Under the pieces are notes generated by a model. The model saw only the letters and a list, made by a program, of their open reading frames with translations. It had not been told where the DNA came from and ran no database searches. Source: Orientallactaga sibirica (taxonomy: Eukaryota; Chordata; Mammalia; Rodentia; Dipodidae). Taken from it: 64,000 bases of DNA. Shown here piece by piece: positions 11,630 to 22,895 of this stretch. The stretch's first letter is position 1. Every line of letters begins with the position of its first letter. Both the position numbers and the translations under genes were made by a program. The stretch covers positions 37,339,501 to 37,403,500 of the forward strand of contig JAEOAD010000015.1 of the NCBI GenBank assembly GCA_036365145.1. Direction: 5' to 3'.

Positions 11630-11760
11630 TTCAGCCCAAATTTAGTATCAACCAAAAAATCTTCTCTAATTGTAACAGAATGAATCTTTTCATCTCCAAA
11701 ACAACATTAGCCTTTTTTTTACAGACCCAGCACATTTGACATATTTAGTCCACATAACTT
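11630..11760 (+). repeat. L2 fragment
   Basis: The text reads like the L2 3' region 'CTCAGCTTAAATGTCACC...CCTTC', here as TTCAGCCCAAATTTAGTATC followed by AAATCTTCTCTAATTG. It is an ancient, heavily mutated fragment. Confidence 0.4.
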
Positions 11761-11779
11761 TTTTTCATAAACATAGAAG

Positions 11780-11932
11780 AGCATGGTAGAAAAGCACTTT
11801 GGAAACAGACAAGCCAGAATTCAACTCACAACACTTTACATATCAGATGTGTGGTAGTTTGTGGGAATTTAATTCTACTGAGTGCTAGTTTCTTCAATAA
11901 AATGAAGGCAACTACTTCATAGAATATGTCCA
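11780..11932 (-). repeat. MIR fragment interrupted by L1
   Basis: Read on the plus strand it follows the complement of MIR order: GAAACAGACAAGCCAGAATTCAA, then a TAGTTTCTTCAATAAAATGAAGGC block equivalent to 'CAGTTTCCTCATCTGTAAAATGGGG'. The match breaks at the L1 insertion beginning at 11933. Confidence 0.6.
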
Positions 11933-12369
11933 AGCTGCCAAACCTGAGAGGAGGATCAGCCTATCACATCTCACCAGGGCCCCAGCCAAAACCACAGAGT
12001 AATGGGGGAAAAGGGCAAGAGTGCAGCTTTCTTGGTGAACCTGACACCAGCACAAGGCTGAAGGAGATTGACACAGAACACTCAACTTCTACTAAACCAG
12101 AGACAACAGAGGCTCCCAAGACCTCATCACTGAAGTAGAACTAAAATGAGCCCAACATGGCTCAGGGAAATTTGCGGAACAGGGGGTAGAAAGAGTGTTA
12201 GAGCCACAAGTTGGGTAGTTATGCACTGAGACATTGCCTCTTCCCCCACAATGCATGACCTACATTCCCCTATGAGGAAAGTCTCTTCTGAGGGGTAGGA
12301 CAAGGAGGAGGCTACCAAAGGCACCAATATGAATGTAAAATTAAAATTTTAAAAATAATTAAATAAAAA
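11933..12369 (+). mobile_element. 5'-truncated L1 (3' UTR only)
   Basis: A 437-bp plus-strand L1 tail ending in an A-rich tract. It is flanked by a perfect 12-bp duplication AGAATATGTCCA (11921-11932 and 12370-12381). The GTAGAAAGAGTGTTAGAGCC stretch is the L1 3' UTR phrase also present at 61508-61535. This is a standard 5'-truncated L1 retrotransposition event. Confidence 0.85.
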
Positions 12370-12689
12370 AGAATATGTCCATACTACCAAATCTTGCCAT
12401 TTATTACATATATATCTATTCACAATGTCAAACCATATTGGATCTTTCTCTGTAAAACACTTTTAGCTCTCCCTAGAAATTACCCCAACTTTTATTCAGA
12501 AGACCTTAAGGAAGTAAATATTTCACATGTGCTTTCAAACTGATCTCCCAACTAAAAATCTTCATGTGACTTCTGACCTATTCCTTATCCTTGTCTTCAA
12601 TTCACATGAATGAATATAGTTTGCTCCCCCCCAAAAAATATGCTAGAGCATAAATACATTCACTGTGGATATGTAAAGAAGTTGCAATA

Positions 12690-12800
12690 ATTTGTTTACT
12701 TCATAAATATATATTGAGCATATAGCATGTATTACACATAGCAGTTAATACTGGAATTACATCAGTGAAAATAAAATTACTGTTTTCTAGATTTTATATA
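12690..12800 (-). repeat. L2 3'-end fragment
   Basis: ATATTGAGCATATAGCATGT and the following GGAATTACATCAGTGAAAAT correspond to the complement of the L2 3' end ('TTATTGAGCACCTACTATGTGCC', 'GGATACAGCAGTGAACAAAA'). Confidence 0.45.
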
Positions 12801-12894
12801 CTGGTTACAGGATAGAGGTATGAGTACCTGAATTACAGTGAATTTTTATGATAGTTTTTGTGCTTCCCCAAATTCAAACTCAAGCAAATCATCT

Positions 12895-13080
12895 GAAATC
12901 TTTTATGTGCTAAGCCCCATATGGAGCTAATCTCTATAAATTATGTCATCTATTTCATGACAAGATATGAAGCTTATTTTATCACTCCACTTTTTAATTT
13001 GTAAGCTTAGGCTTCAGTATATGAAGTAATTGGTTCTAGTAATGCTGCTACTTTCAAGTGGTAGAATCATTTCCTTTGGC
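12895..13080 (+). repeat. MIR fragment
   Basis: TTATGTGCTAAGCCCCATAT followed by a TTATTTTATCACTCCACTTT region follows the MIR consensus order (size-limiting motif, then 'CCCATTTTACAGATGAGG' position). Strongly diverged. Confidence 0.4.
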
Positions 13081-13949
13081 ATTTTATGGTTTCAAGACAG
13101 TAAAAGAGAGGACTTAGAGACATTGATTAAAGTGATAAAGATTTGTGATAAATATAGAAAAAAACAAAATGTTTATCTTATTCTCACAATAAACAATTAA
13201 AATGAATGCTTTTATGACCAACTCTGTTTAGGTATTTCCCCACACACCCATCTATCATTCAGGTCTACAATGGACACTGCTAGCTGTGAATCCTCTAACT
13301 CAGGCCAGCCGTGGCCCCATGTGCTGTGTAACAGTGTCATATCCCACAGGTTGAGGACTATGTCCCATGAGACAATCCCCACTTATTGTTATACCTATAG
13401 TTCTGACCAATTAGCTTTAAGATGGGATTCCTGTAAGCCCTTCTCAATTTGATTAATTTGCTAGACCTATTCACAGAACTCAGGGCACCAGTTATGTTTC
13501 CTATCTATTATAAAAGGACATACCCCTCAAGAAAGTTAATAATAAAATAATGTGTATATTGAAGTAATACATTTGGAAAAGGATGTGAAGATCTATGCCC
13601 CCTTTAATGGGTGACCGTTTAGAAATCTCCTTCAAACAATCCATTTGCATTTTCATAGTAGCTTCACTATGCAGGCATGATTGACAAGTCAATGTCCATT
13701 GCCACTAATGATCATCTAACTGGACATTGGGCACTGAAACTGAAAGTCTCCTAGTCTTGATGGGTCTTTCATAGGTTTCAGAAGCTATCCAGGAACTCTT
13801 TCCCCCCTCCAGCCATCAGTCTGCTTATCAACTGGCAAAAACTTATTAATGTGGTCTAAGGATTTTAGAAGCTACATGTCAAGAAACACTAGATCAAATA
13901 TTTCACATTATCACAATTTGTAACTGTGATATGCCATTTTGTTTGAGCT
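13081..13949. other. anonymous sequence, no gene
   Basis: No repeat family or coding region was recognised. Small frames at 13270-13452 and 13692-13501 have no motifs. Confidence 0.35.
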
Positions 13950-13966
13950 TTAAAAATTCATATAGA

Positions 13967-14183
13967 GGAGCTGGAGAGTTGGCTTAGTGGTAAAGGTGTT
14001 TGCCTGCAAAGCCAAAGAACCCCAGTGCAACTCTCCAGGACCCACGTAAGCCAGATGCACAAGGAGGCACTTGCATCTGGAGTTCATTTGCAGTGGCTGG
14101 AGGCCCTGGTGGGCCCATATTCTTTCTCTCTCTCTCTCTCTCTCCCTCTCTCTGCCTCTTTCTCAAATAAATAAAATATATTT
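13967..14183 (+). repeat. tRNA-derived SINE, short type, with 17-bp duplication
   Basis: Complete copy: A-box-like TTGGCTTAGTGG, body GTAAGCCAGATGCACAAGG and GCAGTGGCTGGAGGCCCTGG, a CT-rich segment and an AATAAATAAAATA tail. It is flanked by the perfect 17-bp repeat TTAAAAATTCATATAGA (13950-13966, 14184-14200). It lies beside the old plus-strand L1 at 14201-14640. Confidence 0.95.
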
Positions 14184-14200
14184 TTAAAAATTCATATAGA

Positions 14201-14640
14201 AAGAAGGAAACTCATATTTGTTGGTAGAAATGTAAATTTGTACAGTCAGTATGGAAAATAGTATGTAGGTTCCTCAAACTATTAAAAATAGGTTTATCAC
14301 ATGATTCCACAATCTTATGTATGGGTATATATCTAAATAAAATGAAATCTGCATGTCAAAGAGACTGCTGACCCTGGGTTCATTGCACAGTATGATATCC
14401 AAGGTATGGAAACAATCTAAGTGTACATCAACTAACAAATGTATTAAGAAAATGTGGTGTCTAAGCACAGTAGACTACTATTAGTCCCTACAAAAAAATA
14501 AAATCTTTTGTGATAATATAGATGCACTTGGGGATCAATATGATAACTGAATTGAGCTCCACACAGAAAAATAAGCACTGTTTTATTTCAGTCATATGTG
14601 GAATTTAAAATGTTGATCTAGTAGAAAGAAGTTGATCTGT
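14201..14640 (+). mobile_element. old L1, ORF2 3' end
   Basis: The order of landmarks follows the ancient mammalian L1 ORF2 end: AGTATGGAAAATAGTATG, then a 'GGGTATATATCTAAATAAAA' segment, then GTACATCAACTAACAAATG, then 'CATATGTGGAATTTAAAA'. Stops occur in all frames. It is an ancestral fragment, not related to the younger L1s nearby. Confidence 0.75.
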
Positions 14641-15355
14641 GTTGGACACTGCCAAGCACAGGCTGGAGCTTTCAGGAGATGGACCTGAGCTGCTGGATGT
14701 AACAAAGGGTCCCAGGGCTACAGAAGGATGTAGGAGACTTAGATCCTGGTCTGGTCCTGAGGCCAGTAAAAGTGGGGCTGTCCCCTCTTCGTGAGGTAAC
14801 GGCTTGCCCCCAACAACCTCGCCTAGAGATGTGGGTGAGCAAAGGGGCTCCCTCCTCAGGCCTGGGACACCTGGACATTCTTGTAGCCTTGGGTTTTGTT
14901 TTCCTTAGGGCCCCATGACCTTGTGGCCCGCTGACCCAGTAAGTCCTTATATGGCAACAGCTAACTGCCTTCCTACAGCTGCAGCTCTCCTCTGTGTGAC
15001 TGAGGTCAAGTAGCCCTTCCCGCCACTGCCTAAACCACGTGACCCTTTCCCACTCCATCCCGGCATACTGAGATGACAATAATAAGCAACTTCTAACACC
15101 TACCAATCCCCTTAGTACCTGTACCTGTATCTCTTCCCACTCACAACTGCTTATAAACCCATGTCCCTGTTTAAACGATCTGCTCCTTGAAGCTTTCTCC
15201 TTGGTATTCCCATGGCACTCACGACCACTGGAGACCTGCTCCACAGTTGCCTGGGTGCCTCTGGGGAGCTGGTGCACAATGGCCGCTTGAGGAGCCAGGG
15301 ACCCACAGATCTGATTAAAGGAGAAAGTTTGATCCATAAGTACTAAGTTACAGTT
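14641..15355 (+). mobile_element. GC-rich LTR-like block, upstream part of a composite retroelement
   Basis: About 715 bp clearly richer in G+C than both flanks. It begins near TGTTGGACACTGCC (a plausible LTR-type TG start). It contains CTTATAAACCCATG near 15150, which could be a TATA box, and TTTAAACGATCTGCTCCTTG, resembling a retroviral polyadenylation/R segment. At its right it joins directly to the last ~50 bp of an L1. The 233-codon minus-strand frame here (15373-14672) lacks any recognisable domain and I read it as incidental. Origin in an ERVK-type LTR is an inference. Confidence 0.4.
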
Positions 15356-15425
15356 AGGAGCAAGAAATATCATGGTTTATTGTCTGTAAGTATAGAAGGT
15401 ACCAATAAAAAAACTGGAAAAAAAT
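15356..15425 (+). mobile_element. L1 3' terminus fused to the GC-rich block
   Basis: AAATATCATGG, then GTCTGT, then a TATAGAAG..CAATAAAAAA ending parallels the terminal bases of the L1 at 61738-61790. Only the last ~50 bp are L1, so the 3' processing region is present without the rest of the 3' UTR. Confidence 0.7.
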
Positions 15426-15466
15426 AAATTGATTAAGGTGGAATGAGGAAAAAAAATTCTGATTTG

Positions 15467-15608
15467 TGCCAGGTGTGGTGGCACACACCTTTAATCCCAG
15501 CACTTGGAAGGCAGAGGTAGGAGGGTTGCCATGAGTTCAAGGCCACCCTGAGACTACATAGTGAATTCCAGGTCAGCCCTAGCTAGAGTAAAACCCTGCC
15601 TCGAAAAG
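15467..15608 (+). repeat. B1 SINE
   Basis: Near-complete 7SL-derived B1: GCCAGGTGTGGTGGCACACA, TTTAATCCCAGCACTTGG, and CCTGAGACTACATAGTGAA. A short tail follows. It contains the internal pol III promoter region typical of B1. Confidence 0.95.
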
Positions 15609-15851
15609 GAGTGTGACAATATTACCACAGATAAATGATACATGCTTGAGGATATATATATATATTTAACCTGATTTAAATATGATACAGCACAGTATTA
15701 CATTAATATTAATATAGATTTTTTTCTGTTTTTATGTATCAGTTATTTGTGAGCTTTAAAAATTCAAAAATACAAAATGTGAGATATATATCTCACATAT
15801 AGGAAAAACAAAGTAAATGTATTTATAGCATGATTCTTTTAAAAACCTTTT

Positions 15852-16077
15852 TTTTTTTTTGTGGAGAGAGGGAGAGGAAGACTGATAGAGATGGGCACGC
15901 CAGCAGCCTCTCAGCTGCTGAGAGTGAAATCCAGATGTGTGCGCCCCCTTGTGGTCAAGTGCAGCATTGTGCCCTTGCATCACTTTGCATCTGGCTAAAC
16001 GTGCTACCTGGAGATTGGAGCCAGCGTTCTTAGGCTTAGGAGGCAGGCGCCTTAATGGCTAAGCCATCTCTCTAGCC
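15852..16077 (-). repeat. tRNA-derived SINE, long type
   Basis: Minus-strand copy of the longer variant, with CCAGATGTGTGCGCCCCCTT and GCATCACTTTGCATCTGGCT motifs and the head ending GCTAAGCCATCTCTCTAGCC. The flanking repeat TTAAAAACCTTTT (15839-15851 and 16079 onward) is the target-site duplication. It has a single GGAGATTGGA unit. It sits at the 3' end of the L1 that follows. Confidence 0.95.
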
Positions 16078-16085
16078 CTTAAAAA

Positions 16086-17570
16086 CCTTTTTATTGACAA
16101 CATACATACAATATACAATATACCATTATCAGAGTGCTATCCATAACCCTCCCTTTTCCCTTTCCTATAGGCCTGCTTCACTGAGTCCTTTCTTTCTAGC
16201 TAGTTCTTCTTCTATTTTATTAACAATTTTTGTGTATGCACAAACTGTATTTTGATCACAGTCACCTCACCTCCCTGTCGTTTTCCTATCCCCCCACTTT
16301 CCTCTATCCTTCACTTTCCTCTATCCCCTTCCTACCTTCAACTAGTCCATATCATGTGTTTTTAATTAATGACTAATTTTATTGCATGACTCTGATTATA
16401 TTCCTATAAGTCTGTAGTATTATATCCTCTTTCCTCCACCCCCAATCCACTGAGGGCCCTACTCAGTGGGATGATTGATATTCCCTGTGGGGATATGCAT
16501 GCATCAGTCAATTTCTGGTGGGGGGGGGATGCCACAGGATACTTCTTTCCACCCTGTGGGTTTTACAGTCTTTCTGTCCTTTCTTCTGCAATGTTCCCTG
16601 AGTCTTTGTGGGTGTGTTTTATAATTACTTTAATGGTAAGCTCTCTGCAATATCTGAATTTCTGCTTTGAGGCATTTTGAGTATCCTTAGTAACTGTTGC
16701 TTTCTCTTTAGAGCTGGTTGTCAGGCTAGCAGTGAGCAGCAATCATGTTTAGATTGTCACTTCCAATATAAAGTCTTGTGGGACCTGGCAGATGTGATGG
16801 AGGTAGATGATCTCATGCTAGACAGTTGGCTGTATTTCTTGTCCTACTGATGAATCTTGATTCTGCCCAGTTTTCACTGCTGTCTGTAACATGAAACAAA
16901 TTCTCCAACAAAGAGTCAGTGTAGCATGGATTAAAAGGGATCAGCTTAGTCATTTAAGAGACTTTTCAATGAGTATAGCAACTCTTACTGGCCAAAGGCC
17001 AATGGGAGCTTCTGTCTGGAGTCTATGACCTTCCTATCAATGGGATTCTGTCTTGACCTTTCAGCAACAAGTGTGAGTTATCTCTCACTGACTGGACCTC
17101 ATATCCAACCAGATATATCTGTATAGTCTATGTGCCACTGTTTCACAGATGTGTATATTTTGTCCTACTGGTTGATTTCATGGCTTGCAGGGTTCTCTCC
17201 TTATTCACATTATTAGTAGCCATTTTTCTCAAGCAGCTTGTATAGCACTATCCAGCACTATGAAGGCTAGCCAGCAGGGAGCTGGCTTGCTTCTAGGTTC
17301 CAGTGTGATCTCTCAATGTTCTTTGTCCATGCCTTTGGTACCTTCAGCCATAAAGTCCCACCACTTAGCTGTAGTGGGTAACTCAATGCTGTGGCAATGG
17401 CCTCATTGTTTATAGGGCCTCATGAGTCTCCATGGCCAACAGCTCTCTATGGGGTGTAGCTCATTTCTGGCACTGGAATTTACCAGTCAGTGCTCATTAT
17501 TTTAGTGTTAGACTCTTTATCCTCAACAGAACCCTAATGCCTGGGCAATTTCCTCTCTCCCCTTATTAAC
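16086..17570 (-). mobile_element. L1, 3' UTR only
   Basis: The T-rich start TTTTTATTGACAACATAC is the complement of the L1 3' terminus (cf. 61775-61790). The rest aligns with the L1 3' UTRs at 9473 and 32016, for example 'CTGGCACTGGAATTTACCAG' and 'CAGCACTATGAAGGCTAGCC'. No ORF2 follows, so the element is 5'-truncated. Confidence 0.85.
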
Positions 17571-17724
17571 AGTTCAAGGGGATAGAAGGGTCTGGGGGGG
17601 ATTGGGGGAGGGCAAGGTGGGGTAGAATACACAAAAACAATGACAGAGTGATCCAGGACCATAAAAATCTTCTTTCTGTGTAGCAAACTAAAAACTAGCT
17701 TAAAAAAAAAAAAACCTAGTTTTA

Positions 17725-17913
17725 TTTTATTTATTTGAGAGAGAGAAAGAAGGAAATTAAAAAAAGGGATTTCAGGGCCTCTTGCCACTTTAAACAACCT
17801 CATGATACATGTGCCACTTTGTGCATTTGGCTTTATGTGAGTACTGGGGAATAAAACCTGGGCCACAGGCTTTGCAAGTAAGCAGCTTTAACCATTGAGC
17901 ATTTCTCCAGCCC
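17725..17913 (-). repeat. tRNA-derived SINE, short type
   Basis: Minus-strand copy: TTTATTTATTTGAGAGAGAG tail and GA-rich segment, then CAGGGCCTCTTGCCACT, GTACTGGGGAATAAAACCTG and head CATTTCTCCAGCCC. Confidence 0.9.
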
Positions 17914-18590
17914 AGCAACATTTTTTTTTAAGGCAACACATACATACACTTAAATGTATAAGAAAATCCTGAAGATATTAGCAATGAAATTTTATTACTT
18001 TTTGTGTATAGAAGGATTTTTAGAAGTTCTTATTTTATTGTAATTTCCCCTGTTTTTTTATTCTGTATGAAGTATTATTAGTACACTAGCATATTTAAAT
18101 TTTAAAATGATCAATGCAGATTTTATTCCAGTGAATGTTTATGAGAACTGAAAAAATATTCAGTAAATTATATTTTAAGAAATATGCTTGCTGCAAAATA
18201 TACAATGATACTTAGAAAGGTTTGATTTGCAGGTGTTCTCCAATTACTTGACAAAGCAGGCTGTAGTTGAAGAAAGTGTTTCCATGGTACTGAACATATG
18301 ACCTGGTATGCTTTTAAAAGCAGCACACCAGCATTTGTCATTCACTGACACATTTTGTTACCATCTAATTTTGATTAGTAAAGCATATGACATATCTAGA
18401 TTGTAAATGCAAATACCAGTTGATATTTGATTTCATCTAATCAAAGATGTTATTTTTAATTGCTATTGAACAGGATGATCTTGTGCAAATGAGTCCATGA
18501 GTTAATAACAGTACTTTCTATTTACATAGAAATTTTACATGAGTATAACATATTTCATGATTTAAAATAAGTTCACTGTGCAATGGTTTT
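17914..18590. other. AT-rich anonymous sequence
   Basis: No gene, repeat family or structural signal was recognised. Confidence 0.4.
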
Positions 18591-18599
18591 GGAAAATTC

Positions 18600-18960
18600 T
18601 TTAACAATTGCTTTATAAAGCCAAATAAATGTATACTCACAGACCTGGATATTATACTCCTACTATATACTCAGCAGAAATGGATATTGATGTTTACTAA
18701 AAGAGATGCCATAACAGTACCATTTATGATATCCTTAACCTCCTGAAAAGTTCTCGGATGTCTACCTACTGTAGATGGCAAATACTTTACTCACACACTG
18801 AAATATTATGCAGTTATGACAATGAATGATCTCCATCTACATGCAACAATCTAGATGAATTTCACAACATAAAATTAAGTAGAAAAATCAACCTGAATAG
18901 TATAAACTAGGTCAGTATCTTTGCATATTGCACAAAAATATGTTAAAAGGTACTTTGAAA
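18600..18960 (+). mobile_element. old L1, ORF2 3' end
   Basis: Ancient L1 phrases in order: a 'GGATATTATACTCCTACTAT' segment, GATGCCATAACAGTACCATT, 'ACTGAAATATTATGCAGTTA', and 'CAACAATCTAGATGAATTTC'. Open frame destroyed. Confidence 0.7.
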
Positions 18961-19209
18961 TAGTAGAACTAGACAAGTTTTAACTCTCCTTTTCTAGACT
19001 TGTAGACTTTGTCTTTTGGATCCTACACTGCCATTAATATGTACTGTATGTTTACTCTATACCAGGTCCATCCTAGAGTCTTTTGTTACAAAGAAAATTC
19101 AATTTCCATGCCCAAGTCACTTATGTAGGTGAATGAAGACAGTGGAAAACAAAATAATTGTAGAACAGTACTGTATGTAGAAATAGGTATAGAGTATTTT
19201 GCTAAAATT

Positions 19210-19266
19210 CACTATAAACTAATAAAACATTGAATATATTGGGGGCCATATATTCAAACTACCACA
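19210..19266 (-). mobile_element. MaLR LTR terminal fragment
   Basis: About 57 bp matching only the outer (U3 start) end of the LTR at 8252-8644: CATTGAATATATTGGGGG then CAAACTACCACA. The rest of the LTR is absent. Confidence 0.75.
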
Positions 19267-19516
19267 GCATCTCACTGGATTATCATATTTCCAACCCATA
19301 TAGCAATTCAGTTATTATGCTGCTAATTTAACAATTCAGTGTGAATCATGGTCACTTTAACTGTGGTAAAAACTGGTTATATACATTATTTTCTTTATTG
19401 ATGGTACAAACTTTAAAAACTTCATGAATATTAGACTTGAATGTACTGTAAAGATAATATCACCAAAGGTTAAAAAGGGAAAGAAGCTATCAATAAGAAG
19501 AATAAAGAACTTTTAA

Positions 19517-19796
19517 ATTTTTTTTAAATTTTTTATTTTTAGAGAGAGAGACACAGAGACAGACAGAGAGGGTAGAGGGAGACAGATAGAGAATGGGCAC
19601 ACCAACAGTCTCTCAGCTGCTGTGAACGAAATCCAGATGTGTGCACCCCCATGTGGGCAAGTGTGGCATTGCGCCCTTGCATCACTTTGCATCTGGCTAA
19701 ACGTGGGCCCTGGAGATTGGAACCACTGGAGATTGGGACCAGCGTTCTTAGGCTTAGGAGGCAGGCACCTTAACCACTAAGCCATCTCTCCAGCCC
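19517..19796 (-). repeat. tRNA-derived SINE, long type with internal duplication
   Basis: Full minus-strand copy flanked by the 18-bp repeat AGAATAAAGAACTTTTAA (19499 onward, 19797-19814). It carries a tandem doubling of CTGGAGATTGG, as does the copy at 27829, marking a subfamily. The head ends CTAAGCCATCTCTCCAGCCC. Confidence 0.95.
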
Positions 19797-19814
19797 AGAA
19801 TAAAGAACTTTTAA

Positions 19815-21119
19815 TTAACATCATAGAGTAAGAATAGAAAAAACATAGTCTATGGTATGAATCTGGCTTACTGTTTGTATTTTAAATATACTATTATTAG
19901 AACACACCCATTAATTTGTGAATTGTCTGTGGTGGCTACTTTTGTGTTGCAAAGGCAGACTTGAATAGCTGTGATAGACACAATATAGCACATAAAATGA
20001 AAGATATTTATCATCTGACTTGTTGTAAGATCAGTTTGCTTACTTCTGGCCAGTTTGTAATGATAACTCAGATTTGCTTAAGAATACTGTTGGAAAGGGG
20101 TTACATCATAGGTTGAAAATATTATAAGTTATAACATGTTTTATAACTCTAACCTACTAGGTATAAGGCTCACAACACATTGCCTACTGGTGTCTGCATA
20201 GAGCAGTAGTAGCTTAGTGGCTCTGCAAAGGATCACTGCATGACTTATGCAGCCTGCCACTGTCCACAGAAAGAACCAAAGCACCAAGATCAAAGTACAT
20301 TTTGTAATGATGTGTAACAATTTTGCACAACTCTAATACCTTTAAATTAAACCACCATAAGTCATGAATCATCATTACTTATATTGTGGTCCCTCAGATG
20401 TTTTCAAGCAAGTTCTCTCATAGTCTTCATATGGATAAAGGCCAATAACTGAATTCATTAGCCACTTTTCCATGTTATCTTTCATGATATTTCAGATTTA
20501 ACAATCTGCTAGCTCCTATCCCCCTCTTTTCAGATGATTCTTTCCTCCTAAATTCCAATTCTCCCTCTGTTATGCAGAATATTCTACTTTGTTGATCTTA
20601 GCCTACCCTCTCTTCAAAGCTCTCTCTTGAGGGGCTGAGCAGAGCCAAGAGTGTGTATGTAATAAACTCCGCCATTTCCTGGAGAACTTGGGGTTGTAAA
20701 TAGCAATATTCTGTATATGCCAAGTATCAAGTACATTTGGTACCCAACCAGTGATTCCTTCTTTCTATCCTTCTGCTTGCTATATTGTTGTTTTATCTAT
20801 TTCCTTCTTATGTCAAAAAATAAATGCACCATTACATCTGTTGACATTTGTGTTCTCTTATTTTGGATTTAAGCTCACAAAAGGAAAGATGTACATCCTT
20901 CTGGCCTTACATAATGTAGCATGTATAAATAGGACATATAATAGCTACCCTTTAGATTTTGTATATGGCACTAGAGGAAACTCGGGCCTATTTCCTTGGA
21001 TGTTTTTTCAAGGCTTCCCTTCTAGCTTCAGCTATGTAGTTGACTGTAGCACTGCAGCCTCTTCCCAGAGTATAAAGAAGAGTCTTGGTAAAAGGAAAGT
21101 CATGTGATTCAAACATGTT
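19815..21119. other. anonymous host sequence
   Basis: No repeat family or convincing exon was seen. The 118-codon plus frame at 20751-21107 shows no domain, and its N-terminal half is a hydrophobic low-information stretch. Confidence 0.35.
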
Positions 21120-21302
21120 ACTTCTTGTAGGCTCTTGTTCGACTATTAAATCATCCTAAGCCTCAGTTTCTTCAACCATAAAATAAGTACTAGTACATAC
21201 TTCATAAATTCCTTATAAAGATGAAATGAAATATGAAAGCAAATTACTTTGCACTGGAGCAGACACAGAATAAGTATTCAATAAATACAAGCTATTACTC
21301 TT
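21120..21302 (-). repeat. MIR SINE
   Basis: Good complement of MIR: AAGCCTCAGTTTCTTCAACC, ATAAAATAAGTACTAGTACA, 'TACTTCATAAATTCCTTATA', and the terminal AATAAGTATTCAATAAATAC. Confidence 0.75.
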
Positions 21303-22012
21303 CTTATTAATATTTTGCCACACCATAATGATTCTTGGTTTATATAGTTATCAAAAAAATTGAAAATAAATGGAGCAAACAGTAAATTCCAGGAAGCAAA
21401 TTATAAGGCTAGAATAAAGCCCCAAGTGCATCCAAGGTAGTAGTCAATAAATTGATTCTGTTTTTTGTTCACTTTTTATTCTGGAAATATTACACCTTAT
21501 GCAAAAGAAGCAGAAATAATATAATGAACCTCATGTATTCACAATGAAGATTCAGCAATTATTAACTCATGGCTAATGAATTTTCATTTTTAGCAATATC
21601 TACTCCTAATAACCATTCTTACACCATATTGTTTTAAAGACAGTCCCAGGTAAAATATCATTTATTTCACACATATTTCTGAAAGTTGTAGTCTTCAAAA
21701 ATAGCCATTATGAACTAAGTCAGTCTGGTTGATTTGAAGCTGGCAGTGCTGAGTATTCCAGCAGCCTCCCTTGTGATATCAATATACAAACTGGGGCATG
21801 AGATTGTTTCCATCAGAGATAATACCAAGGCCATTTGCTTAGGTGTGGAAAAAATAGACATAAGATAAGGGTTACATTTTTATTTCATAATACCCTGTAT
21901 CTGCCATCAACGTGACTGTGGTACAGTAAAAGTGTAGTTATATTGGGGATGTTTCATAGTATAGTGGGGACAATCATGTGTTTGGGCCAGAAAGATCTAG
22001 GCCTCAAAAAAT
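21303..22012. other. anonymous host sequence
   Basis: Nothing recognisable beyond AT-rich unique-looking sequence. Confidence 0.35.
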
Positions 22013-22260
22013 AATGTTATTTCATATGGTATGCTAGTAAGGTTTTTATTGTTGTGATAGATAACTGAGAGAAACAAAAGGATGGAAGGTTTATTTTGGC
22101 TCAATCATGTTATAGAGGGCATTGTAGAGCAAAGAAGCTCACCCCCGTGGGGACCAGGAAATAGAGATGGAGAAAGAGAGAGAAACATACTCTCTCTTGT
22201 TCTCTCCCCTTATCTCTTTAAGACTCTTTTCTCTCCCCACATAGCCCACTGCTACTTTCA
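22013..22260 (-). mobile_element. possible rodent LTR fragment
   Basis: CTAGTAAGGTTTTTATTGTT, then GTGATAGATAACTGAG and GGAAGGTTTATTTTGGCTCA, resemble the complement of the 3' end of rodent ERVL-type LTRs. The outer end is missing. Confidence 0.35.
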
Positions 22261-22269
22261 GGTCATATG

Positions 22270-22290
22270 CATAAATACACGTTTTTTCTT

Positions 22291-22342
<52 letters not shown>

Positions 22343-22495
22343 TGCATATATGTGTAGGTGCATGTGTGGATACATGTTTATGGAGCTGGAGGTTGACAAT
22401 GAGTGTCTTCCTCAATCACTTTTCACCTTACTTATCTGAACTCAGGTCCTCTTGTTTATATAGCAAACACTTGACCTACTGGGCTATCTCTTCTC
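22270..22495 (-). repeat. B4-type SINE with (TG)n
   Basis: (TG)n at 22294-22340 is followed by GGAGGTTGACAATGAGTGTC, then TCACTTTTCACCTTAC, then GAACTCAGGTCCTCTTG and GGGCTATCTCTT. This is the reverse of B4 order (CA-rich 3' end, then B1 remnant, then ID head). Confidence 0.6.
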
Positions 22496-22895
22496 ATATA
22501 CTAGATACTGCATATGAGAGAAAACATGTGATATGTGTCTTTATGCATCTAGTTTATTTCACCTAACATAATAATATTCAGTTCTATCCATTGTCCATGA
22601 CATAATTAAATTTTTCTTTACAGCTGACTCATACTTTATTGTGTACCTGAACCATGTATTATTTATTCTTTATTGGTATCTAGGCTGGTTTCATACCTGG
22701 CTGTTGTGATTAGTTCAGCCTTAAACATGAACCTACAAGTATCTCTGTGGTACATTTACTTTGATTCCTCCTGGTAAGACAGCTAGGAGTTAGATAACTG
22801 GATCATATGAGAATATTGTTTTCAGTTGTTTGAAGAACTTCCATACTGTGTTTCATAGTGACTTTACTACTATATTCCCACAAGTAGGGGACCCC
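22496..22895 (-). mobile_element. L1 ORF2 3' fragment
   Basis: Complement of the ORF2 C-terminal region: TTCAGTTCTATCCATTGTCC, TTTATTGTGTACCTGAACCA and 'AACTGGATCATATGAGAATA'. Non-coding through stops. Confidence 0.7.

Noticed and set aside
13967..14183. Possible tRNA gene from A-box/B-box motifs in the many SINE heads
   Set aside because: The head does not fold as a complete tRNA and is always followed by the SINE body and tail; it is tRNA-derived, not a tRNA gene.
14672..15373. 233-codon open frame on the minus strand
   Set aside because: The longest frame in the window, but it lies in a GC-rich repeat-like block, crosses into an L1 tail, and has no recognisable domain. GC-rich sequence lengthens chance frames.
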